Shown here in pieces: positions 48,801 through 60,800 of a stretch of 64,000 bases of DNA. Made by a program: the position numbers and the translations under genes. Numbering within the stretch: the stretch's first letter is position 1; the number at the start of each line of letters is the position of its first letter. Source of the stretch: Liolophura sinensis (Eukaryota > Mollusca > Polyplacophora > Chitonida > Chitonidae); contig NC_088302.1 in assembly GCF_032854445.1 (NCBI RefSeq), positions 54,282,046-54,346,045 of the forward strand, given 5' to 3'. The notes below the pieces were generated by a model. That model ran no database searches and was not told the DNA's origin. It saw only the letters and a list, made by a program, of their open reading frames with translations.

Positions 48801-51800
48801 TTCTGAGCTCTGTACAGTTTCCCGTACATTCCCCTGGGGCAGGGCTGAGGCTGGGCTGATCCCAGAGGGCAGTAGGATCCAATAGGACAGGGGTTAGAGT
48901 CTCCGTGCCCAGTGCCAGCTGGGCAATAGTACCCAGCGGGACAGATCAAACATACCTCCCTTTCTGTGTGATTTCCATATGTTCCATTTGGGCAAATCTC
49001 ACAGGACATGGAAATGTCATATCTCACCCCTGGATGGTCAATGGCCCGATACCCTAGAGGACATTTCAAAGTCATATTACTGCCCTCTGGGCAATACTCT
49101 GGGTAGTAGCAGGGTATTGGGGTGTCTGTGGCATTGGGACAGTAGTAACCCCCAGGGCAAATGGGGGGAATTCCGGTAATCCCCACACAATAGTGCCCTG
49201 AACGACAGTCTATTTCAAGTGATGCACCTGGAGGGCATTCATAGGTCTCCTGACAGGGTATGCCCTGGGTGTTAACAGTGTCGTTGGGGCAGTAGTACCC
49301 GGGGCGACACAGGGTACAGTTGAGGGGACCCTCTGCTCCGGGCACGTCCCTCATCCTGCCCGCAGGGCACAGCTGGGGCTCCTCCCCTTCATAGCAATAG
49401 TAACCAGACGGGCACAGCAGACCTGTGTAGTCCGCAATACCTGATGGGGGAGAAAAGAAAAACTTTTACAGTTTACTATGGGGACAAAATGACCTCTCCT
49501 GATGTACTGAACATCTACCAGATATTTAGACTTTGAATATGACTTCCCAGAACAGGAGCACACCTGTTATCCAATACCAGCATATGGGTGCAAAGAGCAA
49601 CAAATCACACACAACACTTGTCTACTATAAACAACAGAGATATGGTTTAAAACAGTAGTCCGCTGTACACTCATAGACGTTGAGAAACATTGTACAAGAC
49701 AACAAATTTTAATGGCAATACATAAAAATAAAATATGTCTTTGATAAGACAGGAATACATTTTTAAAGCCTAATTTTAGAAATTGTGATATAAAACCCAC
49801 AATGCCATTTTGAGTGTAAAGACATCAAAGTTCTGGTTGTCCCTACTGACCTGTGTAGTTACACCAGTACCCCGCGGGGCAGGGGTGACAGTCTGTGAGG
49901 GTAGCTGCCCCATCCACATCCCGGTAGGTCAGGCGAGGACAGGGCGTGGTGCCGTTGCCTTCAAGGCAGTAGAACCCGGGGGGACAAGAGACAGGGTCAG
50001 CGGTGCCTAACATGGTACATAGGACATGAAGTTTAGTACAAGAACACTGATCACTTTAAATACAGAGATGAACATGTAGTTGAAGATCAGCATCAATAGG
50101 GAAATTATACATATTCCAATATACATGTAGGTGAGTGGTAAATCTATATATCTAGTAAAAATAAGCATTTTTACCTAAACAGTGTGTGTCACAATATCTG
50201 CATAAAAATCAGAACAAAAACAGAATTTAATGATGCTGACAATTACCAGATGCTTATGTAAAACTCAAAATTTTACATTGAATGTACATGTATATTTATA
50301 ACTGATCAGTGATTGTCTGAGTAACAGCCTGATAATTGATTCCTTGTGTAACAGCCTGATCAATAATTGCTTGTGTAACAGCTGGATCAATGATTCCTTG
50401 AGTAACAGCTGGATCAATGATTGCTTGTGTAACAGCCTGATCAATGATTGCTTGTGTAACAGCCAGATCAATGATTGCTTGTGTAACAGCCTGATCAATG
50501 ATCCCTTGAGTAACAGCCGGATCAATGATTGCTTGTGTAACAGCCTGATCAATGATTCCTTGTGTAACAGCCCGATCAATGATTGCTTGAGTAGCAGCTG
50601 CATCAATGATTCCTTGAGTAACAGCCGGATCAATGATTCCTTGAGTAACAGCCTGATCAATAATTGCTTGAGTAACAGCCAGATCAATGATTGCTTGAGT
50701 AACAGCCTGATCAATGACTGCTTGAGTAACAGCCTGATCAATGATTGCTTGAGTAACAGCCTGATCAATGATTGCTTGAGTAACAGCCGCATCAATGATT
50801 GCTAGAGTAATGAATCCAGGACAAAAACCCTGGCGAATAAAAGCCCCACGGACAAAAACTCCATCTGACAAAAACCCTGGCAGTTGTCTTATTCAACTAA
50901 TAAAATATGTCGGGCAGTCCACAAAACATTAAATATTTGTTAACGAGGGTTACATATAGTGTGACATCGTTTGCCATATAAAAACTTGCCATCAAAACGT
51001 ATCCTGTCGGGCACTCAGGTTCAACAGCATTCTTCTCATAAACTCTGTACACGTTTTCAAAATAATTTTGAACGAGTAAGAAGGGCTTCTATTGTAAACA
51101 TATATTAAAATCTGAAACATTACATCAGGTAGAAAGTTTCAATTTTTCTCACAGAACCTATCAACGATTGGCTTCAACAGGCTTTTGTTCACCGGGGTTT
51201 TTGTCCACGAGGCTTTTGTCCGCGGGTTTTTTGTCCGCTGGGGCTTTTGTCCATCCCACTTGAGCAACAGTCTGACTGTACCAACCTTCTGAGCAGACAA
51301 AGCCCGCAGGACAGGGATCACAGTCTGCCTCCTGTCTAGCCCCGTCAGTCAATCTGTACGTGTCCTCAGGGCAGGGGATGGGGACAGGAGTGCCCTCGAG
51401 GCAGTAGCTACCACGGGGACAGAGTCCAGCACAGATAGTGTCAGGGGGACAGGTGAAGGATGGGGTGGGGCCACTAGGTGTGTAATCATCAGAACCAGCC
51501 TGGCAGTAAAACCCAGCTGAGCAGTCACCTGCTATCTGGCCATACCTGTACAAGATAGTAAAGTTATCACAATACTGGCAATTACATGCGAAAAACAGCA
51601 GTCCAACAGCCAAGTCAGGTTACGACTGCCTATAAACATATATATATGCATGTTTTTATGAGATGATTTTTTCTTCTCTTTCACAAAAATTTATCACTTT
51701 CCAAATACATGCCATCTTCCATCATACTGTAAATTATAAATACAAAACTGATTAAATTAAAACAAATAATATATAAGTGACCAGGTGTATGTTCAAGTTT

Positions 51801-54800
51801 ATTTGGAGACAAATAAGTGCATTTATTTACTCACCGACAAAAACTACCTGACACACAAGGGAGACAATCGGAGGCTGCCTCCAGCATTGTCATGTTGTCA
51901 TAGGTGAATGTTCCATTAGGACAGGCTATTGGATACTTGGTAGCTGTGGAGAAGGCAATGTTTTCACAGATCAGAAATGAAAAGCTATCACCTGGCACAG
52001 TGGATCAGCACAGAATGAACATTGACTGTACAAAATCCACAACACCTCTCTACAAAGGAGCAAGTCTTACAGCACAACTATATGTACATCCACCCACAGT
52101 CAAAGTATTTATCTTTTTATTGAATTTTAGTGTTGCTGAGTTTCCAGGAAACACACCCCTTTTTCAAATAATTCCATAATGCAATACAGATAGCATATTT
52201 TCAAAGGCTAATTACCTTTTACTGATGGTCATGGTAGTGTAAGCATGTGTACCTCTTTTAACAGAACTCAGTACTGTACTCACCATATGACATGAGTGGT
52301 GTTTCACATGGTAGTGTAAGCACACGACCTCTTTAACAGGGCTCAGTATGGTACTCACCATGTGAAATGTGTGGTGTTTCACATGGTAATGTAAGCACAC
52401 GACCTCTTTAACAGGGCTCAGTATGGTACTCACCATGTGACATGTGTGGTGTTTCACATGGTAGTGTAAGCACACGACCTCTTTAACAGGGCTCAGTATG
52501 GTACTCACCATGTGACATGTGTGGTGTTTCACATGGTATTGTAAGCACACGACCTCTTTAACAGGGCTCAGTACCGTACTCACCATATGACATGTGGTGC
52601 TTCACATACTTAGATGTTACCTGTTACTATCAATTATTTGACCATAGTCAACACAGTAACTTCTACTGGATGAGCTCAATCTTTTACTTACATGGATTCA
52701 TCTGTATTTTGTTTTAAGTTTTTGCTCTACATTTAATTTACCAGTATACACATTTATATGTATACTGCGTCACCTCAACGAAATCACTCTCCTGATGACA
52801 GTAAAATTATTTGTGTGCATAAACAACAATTTCAGTCAACCTATTTTGACACAGTATCACAGTTCTCCGCTTGTAAGAACCACTGATTATGAAGATTCAG
52901 GTTTTGCATTAACTTGTCTTGATTAAGTATTAGATTTATTTTGTCTAATATTAAGGAAAACCTTTATTAACTATTAGATTGTCAGTTTTCACCAACTGAT
53001 CCATGAAGACTCCTTTCCTTACCTGGAGGGCAGTAGTGGTAGGGTACACAGGGCTGAGGGTCAGGTATCAGAGAACTCTGACAATAATAGCCTGCGGGGC
53101 ACGGATCACAGCTGGACTGGCCCTGGTTGGGCTGACTTTCTCCCGCCGGACACGGCACTGGAACGGCCGATCCCTCAGGACAGTAGTACCCCGGGGGACA
53201 CTCCAGGCCTGTGGGGGTGGCAGAGGCTGTCTGGTTGTCAGCGGGACAGTAGTAACCAGCAGAGCACAGGCCAGATGGCTCTGTTAGACCAGGACTAGCA
53301 CAGTAATAACCAGCCGTGCAAGGGGAACAGTCTGCTAGTGAGGCACCACCTACAACCAAGGGAGACAACTGTAAGATAAGCTTTCCTTAAATAATTTTAG
53401 AACTATAAACCAAGACATGAAACTGGTAATTCACTGCCACAACAAAAGTCACATTGTGAAGTGTATGAATATGCAAAAACAGTTTTCATACTTGATACAA
53501 AGAAATAAAAACCTTGCATATATTGAAATACTTTGTGTAAATGAAACATAAAGCAATCAAAAAATTAACTCAAGCTTTCAAGGGGCCCTCTTTGTTCTTG
53601 TGCTACATGTAGACAGCAGCATACTGTTATGCCAGAATTGAGTCCAGTATGAATCAACATACGCTCACCTGTAAAGTTACGTAGGGTTCCCACAGGGCAG
53701 GGTATCCTGATGGCTGTGCCGGAGGGGCAGTAGAAACCCCCAGGACAGAGGCCATTATCTGGGTAGTTTACTGAGGGAGAAGGGGCTCGGCTGGCAGCAC
53801 CACCCTGGCAGTAATATCCAGCCTCACAGTCACCTGTAACAAGTGTGCAGAAAAAATATTAGAGCCAGTAAAACAACCAGACAGCAAAACAGCCTAGAGC
53901 AAACCAGTGGATGCTGAATACATGTAAGGCTGTAAATACTCAATCAAGACTCATTTATTTATTGAACTGAATGGTGTTTCATTCCAAAACAGTATTCAAG
54001 AATATATTCACTTATACAGTTGGAGGAAACCATGCAGAGCCTGGGTGGTAACCATTTGCAAGTTGCAATAAAGAGTTAAGAGCTGTGTGTTGAGAGCTCC
54101 GAAAAGTATAACTACAATAAAGGTGTTATTAACTGCAGAACAATTTAACCAGAACCTTTTAATTCTGTGCGTGGGCCATTGAACCGACACTGGTAATAAT
54201 AATGTGAACAGGGTAGACATCAATAACATGACAATAGTATAGAGGTACATGTAAGACATACAGAGTGATATGTACATTCAAGGAAGGAAGGAAAAACAAA
54301 TTATTGAAGATGGTAACATTTACATATGATTTCATTCCTTGCATTATAGTAACATGTCTTTTTAAAACAATCTAAAAACTCATCTTTAACAGTACACTTT
54401 GGAATCTGCTTCTGACAAGTGCTAAATAGTGTACCTGAGGGATAGCTGTTGCCCACTCCTTCACAGTACATTCCTGCGGTACAGTCTGTACACTGAGGCT
54501 CCGCCTCCAGACCTGTGATGTTGTTGAAAGTACCCGCAGGGCAGGGTACAGGGGAAGAGTCATATGGACAGTAATAACCTGAAAGACACAGGAACGTGTT
54601 TGACACATGAAACAGACTTACAGGTAAATTAGGTAAAACTCTGTGTAGAGAAAATTGTCAGGTTTGAAACTGTTTGGTGGGTTCTGGGTTTACTGTTAGG
54701 TTTTCTGCTCTTCATCCATCCATAAATTTGACTGTGCAATAGTCTATAGTCTAATTCATAGTGAAAAACCCAGCTATTGAAACAACCAGATGTATAGAAC

Positions 54801-57800
54801 CAGCCTCCTTCCCAAAGAGGTGATAAAACACTATGTGTACCACACTTTTGTTCAGTAGCATACCTGTTTTGCAGCTATCTGGAGTAGTCATATTTGCATC
54901 TAGGCACATGTATCCAGCAGGGCATGTAGTGCAGTTGGATTGGCCAATGTTTGGCTGATAGGTTCCAATTGGACAGCCTGTCTCTATGAGAGCCCCTTCC
55001 CCACAGTAAAAGCCAGCAGGGCAGGGGTAGCCTTCAGCAGGATCTGTGGGTGTAGGGGTCGTGCTACCTCCTGTACACACATACCTGTGAGGAGGGAAAC
55101 AATAAGATTCACTAATACAAGTTGTGAATTATCACAATATACCATGTTTATCATTTCAAACACATCATCCCTGAAGTTAACAATTATGATATCCAAATCT
55201 GGCGAAGAAAATCAAATACAAGTCAAAATACACACTCATCTACACACAGGAGCATCATAAACAAATACATATCTTGCTAGCATACATGCCATGGAAACCA
55301 AACGCAGCAATCTACTATCTTCACATCTATATGTTTGACCAATAACATTATAGACAGGGAGACATTATATACATGTGATTTATTACCAAACTAATACTAC
55401 TGTGCATTTATACCTTAATATGTGAGTTAATGTACGCTCTTTAATAAACCTTGCTGTATTTTACTTTACGTTTAAACTCTTCGTCAACATGAATTCTATA
55501 TGAGTCACATAGTTTCTTTTTGAAGCAGGACACTCTAAATACTACTTGGGACAATTCACTGCCAGTAAATAACGAAACCATAAGGCAGTGCTTACCCTGA
55601 ATCACAGAGGGGTGGTTCAGTCACATTGGTGAAGGCCTGGATGTTACAATAGCGCCCTGGTGGGCAAGGCTCACACTCTGCCTCACTGGCTACCTCTCTT
55701 TGGGTGGAGAAGGTGCCTATAGGGCATGGTCGTGGGTAGCTGGTGCCATTGGGGCAGAAATGGCCAACGGGGCATCTGTCATTCCCGGTGAATGTGATGT
55801 TATTGGCATGGTCAACCTGATACATTGAACAACCATCAATTTATTATATTACATGTTTTCAACATAAACAAATCAAACAGTATACATGGTGCATGTTTCT
55901 AATTTAACTAATGAACAAAAAACAAGTACCACAATACTGTACATAAGTTTTGAGAATCATTCAACAAGATCCACACAGGTAGTCATCTCTTGTATTTTGA
56001 TATTTCATTTACTTAATGCTTTAAGATTAGCATCCATTTTAACAGCCAATGACTTTTGTCTAAGCAGATAATGCCTTATGTTTGAACAGCCATCACGGCC
56101 GAGTGTGAACAGTCAGTGACAGCTGAGTGTACACAGGAAATCATGCCTGAGTGTGAACAGTCAGTAACTGTTGAGTGTACACAGTCAATCATGCCTGAGT
56201 GTGAACAGTCAGTAACTGTTGAGTGTACACAGTCAATCATGCCTGAGTGTGAACAGTCAGTAACTGTTGAGTGTACACAGTCAATCATGCCTGAGTGTGA
56301 ACAGTCAGTAACTATTGAGTGTACACAGTCAATCATGCCTGAGTGTGAACAGTCAGTAACTGTTGAGTGTACACAGTCAATCATGCCTGAGTGTGAACAG
56401 TCAGTAACTGTTGAGTGTACACAGTCAATCATGGTTGAGGGTGAACAGTCAGTGACGGTTGAGTGTACACAGGTAATCATGCCTGAGTGTGAACAGTCAG
56501 TAACTGTTGAGTGTACACAATCAATCATGGCTGAGGGTGAACAGTCAGTGACTGTTGAGTATAAACAATCAATCACTAACTATTATAAACAGACATTACT
56601 CAGACATTTGTTCTTATTTACCTGGTCATCCACAGGGGTTGGAGAGCGGGCTCCTCCTGTACAGTAGAAGCCAGCATAGCACTCTCCTGAGGGCTGGGAC
56701 AATCCATCCTCTGCACAGAAGGATCCAGCAGGGCAAGGCACACAGTCATCCAGGCTGCTATAATATTGATTGGGTCCGTAGGATCCTGGTGGGCAGGGGT
56801 TGGCATAAGCCAGTGCTGTCCCCTCTGGGCAGTAATATCCAGCAGGGCAAGGTGTGGGGATAGACACCGAATTACCTGTGAAAATACACAAATAATGAGA
56901 CAAATCCTCAGGTAATTCTACAAAATACAACCCCACTTGCCATGATGCAGTCTGTTATAGTGATAAAAACTTCACACTGTCACACTTATCTTCATTAGTG
57001 CACATACTAACCTTTAAACATACATTAATTTATGTTATGCTGGACTAATATTACTTTGGTCACGTATGTGGTTAGCTACATGTAAAACCATCAGATCTCC
57101 ATACATGCAAGTATGTGAGACATTTGCGTATAAATCACAGCTGATATAGCAAGGGGTTGATTGACTTGTGACCTCTTCAGGCATCAGCTGAATGAAATGG
57201 CATCATGCATGAGCATGTAGCTAATGTCGTTAACAACGAAATAATAATGTAGGTCACACAATCAAAGTTATGAATAAACTTCACTTTAGTTCAACTAAAA
57301 GTTTCAGTTTAGAAAACCATCAGGGAACACAGGAAAAATAAAAACAATTAGAGATCACTACAAATTAACCAACATGAATGGTCATACAGACACGATATAT
57401 TGTCATGAAAGTTACAGATTATTGTTTATTATAAGAGTTAACTTAAATTTAAATAAATCTTTATTCAAGTTATATACCTTGATTGTGTTAGCCCTGAGAC
57501 TTGAGGTCTACTGTCTGTCAGTATTATACAGTTAAGCACTGAATCAGTGTTGTCCAGTTTGTTAGTCTTAATCACAGGTATCAGTGTTGTGCAGTGTATC
57601 AGTGTTGTGCATTTTGTCAGTGAAGTGCCATTTGTCAGTGATATGCAGTTTGTCAGTGACGTGCAGTTTGTCAGTGATGTGCCATTTTTTTAGTGACGTG
57701 CCATTTGTCAGTGATGTGCCATTTTTTCAGTGACGTGCCATTTGTCAGTGACGTGCAGCTTGTCAGTGTTGTGCAGTTTGTCAGTGATGTGCCATTTGTC

Positions 57801-60800
57801 TGTGTTGTGCAGTTTGTCAGTGACGTGCCATTCGTCAGTGTTGTGTGATTTGTCAGTGATGTGCCATTTGTCAGTGTTGTGTAATTTGTCAGTGATGTGT
57901 CATTTGTCCGTGTTGTGCAGTTTGTCAGTGACGTGCCATTCGTCAGTGTTGTGTAATTTGTCAGTGATGTGCCATTTGTCAGTGTTGTGTAATTTGTCAG
58001 TGATGTGCCATTTGTCAGTGTTGTGTAATTTGTCAGTGATGTGCCATTTGTCCGTGTTGTGCAGTTTGTCAGTGACGTGCCATTCGTCAGTGTGGTGTAA
58101 TTTGTCAGTGATGTGCCATTTGTCAGTGTTGTGTAATTTGTCAGTGATGTGTCATTTGTCCGTGTTGTGCAGTTTGTCAGTGATGTGCCATTTGTCAGTG
58201 ACGTGCCATTTTTTCAGTGACATGCAGCTTGTCAGTGTTGTGCAGTTTGTCAGTGATGTGCCATTCGTCAGTGTTGTGCAGTTTGTCAGTGACATGCCAT
58301 TTGTCAGTGTTGTGCAGTTTGTCAGTGATGTGCCATTTGTCAGTGTTGTGTAATTTGTCAGTGATGTGCCATTCGTCAGTGTTGTGCAGTTTGTCAGTGA
58401 TGTGCCATTTGTCCGTGTTGTGCAGTTTGTCAGTGACGTGCCATTCGTCAGTGTTGTGTAATTTGTCAGTGATGTGCCATTTGTCAGTGTCGTGTAATTT
58501 GTCAGTGATGTGCCATTTGTCCGTGTTGTGCAGTTTGTCAGTGACGTGCCATTCGTCAGTGTTGTGTAATTTGTCAGTGATGTGCCATTTGTCAGTGTTG
58601 TGTAATTTGTCAGTGATGTGTCATTTGTCCGTGTTGTGCAGTTTGTCAGTGATGTGCCATTTGTCAGTGACGTGCCATTTTTTCAGTGACATGCAGCTTG
58701 TCAGTGTTGTGCAGTTTGTCAGTGATGTGCCATTTCTCCGTGTTGTGCAGTTTGTCAGTGATGTGCCATTTGTCCGTGTTGTGCAGTTTGTCAGTGACAT
58801 GCCATTTGTCAGTGTTGTGCAGTTTGTCAGTGATGTGCCATTTGTCAGTGTTGTGTAATTTGTCAGTGATGTGCCATTTGTCCGTGTTGTGCAGTTTGTC
58901 AGTGATGTGCCATTTGTCAGTGACGTGCCATTTTTTCAGTGACATGCAGCTTGTCAGTGTTGTGCAGTTTGTCAGTGACATGCCATTTGTCGGTGTTGTG
59001 TAATTTGTCAGTGATGTGCCATTTGTCAGTGTTGTGCAGTTTGTCAGTGACGTGCAGTTTGTCAGTGTTGTGTAATTTGTCAGTGATGTGCCATTTGTCA
59101 GTGTTGTGTAATTTGTCAGTGATGTGCGATCTGTCAGTGTTGTGCAGTTTGTCAGTGATGTGCCATTTGTCAGTGTTGTGTAATTTGTCAGTGATGTGCC
59201 ATTTGTCCGTGTTGTGTAATTTGTCAGTGATGTGCCATTTGTCAGTGTTGTGTAATTTGTCAGTGTTGTGTAATATGTCAGTTACGTGCCATTTGTCAGT
59301 GTTGTGTAATTTGTCAGTGATGTGCCATTTGTCAGTGTTGTGTAATTTGTCAGTGATGTGCCATTTGTCAGTGTTGTGCAGTTTGTCAGTGACGTGCCAT
59401 TTGTCAGTGTTGTGTAATTTGTCAGTGATGTGCCATTTGTCAGTGTTGTGTAATTTGTCAGTGATGTGCCATTTTTCAGTGTTGTGTAATTTGTCAGTGA
59501 TGTGCCATTTGTCAGTGTTGTGTAATTTGTCAGTGATGTGCCATTTGTCAGTGTTGTGTAATTTGTCAGTGTTGTGTAATATGTCAGTGACGTGCCATTT
59601 GTCAGTGTTGTGTAATTTGTCAGTGATGTGCCATTTGTCAGTGTTGTGTACTTTGTCAGTGATGTGCCATTCGTCAGTGTTGTGCAGTTTGTCAGTGACA
59701 TGCCATTTGTCAGTGTTGTGCAGTTGGTCAGTGACATGCCATTTGTCAGTGTTGTGTAATTTGTCAGTGATGTGCCATTTGTCCGTGTTGTGCAGTTTGT
59801 CAGTGACGTGCAATTTGTCAGTGTTGTGTAATTTGTCAGTGATGTGCCATTTGTCAGTGTTGTGTAATATGTCAGTGACGTGCCATTTGTCAGTGTTGTG
59901 TAATTTGTCAGTGATGTGCCATTTTTCAGTGTTGTGTAATTTGTCAGTGACGTGCCAATCGTCAGTGTTGTGTAATTTGTCAGTGATGTGCCATCTGTCA
60001 GTGTTGTGTAATTTGTCAGTGATGTGCCATTTGTCAGTGTTGTGTAATTTGTCAGTGACGTGCCATTTGTCAAGTGTTGTGTAATTTGTCAGTGACGTGC
60101 CATTCGTCAGTGTTGTGCAGTTTGTCAGTGACATGCCATTTGTCAGTGTTGTGCAGTTTGTCAGTGACATGCCATTTGTCAGTGTTGTGTAATTTGTCAG
60201 TGACGTGCCATTTGTCAAGTGTTGTGTAATTTGTCAGTGATGTGCAGTTTGGTAACCATTCTGTATGTTAGTAATATCCACACTGTCACACTGTTTGTGT
60301 TACAAAACCAATGTGCATAGTAAATTTTGAGCAACACAGTCATCAAAGGAAAAGCAGTGCATAGATTTAAGTGCATTACGGTTGAATAAGGGTAAGAGTG
60401 CGAGTGAATGTGCACCAAACAACAGGAGTGGCTGAAGTTTCTGTAATAATAAAAAGTTTACCATGAACAATTGTACTGTTTCCTACAAGACAGAAATAAA
60501 TATGTCATTTTTACAGTCCTTGAATGTTTGCATAGCTTCTGACTACACTCGATGAAACTTTCTAAAACTAGTCCTTATGCCGAAAAGGCCCAGCTCACGC
60601 AGGGACCAATTCCACCTAGCCAGTTATGACTTTGGCAAAAACCTTGAATACAAAGCTTTTCCTGCTGCTGAGAGAAACAATGCTTGAAAACCAGAGCATA
60701 TTTCTTTCTCCCACTCATGGAAACCTGAAGAAATGAGATTTGTCACAATGGTTAAACTGGCGGAATGAACTGGAAAACTACAATTGGGTGTGGCTAGGAA

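Noticed and set aside
48499-48882. Second - strand frame overlapping exon 14
   Set aside because: The other frame carries regular Cys motifs and joins both neighbours in phase; this one does not.
50265-50871. Frames with a nine-residue repeat (AVTQAIIDQ type)
   Set aside because: The 27-bp array read in frame; phases of exons 12 and 13 already join without it.
52212-52586. A possible extra exon with a 25-residue repeat
   Set aside because: The 75-bp array has no suitable acceptors, and exons 10 and 11 join in phase 1 without it.
57730-60218. Several long repetitive frames on both strands
   Set aside because: They are translations of the 36-bp satellite and occur in more than one frame on both strands, as expected for an array with a period divisible by three.
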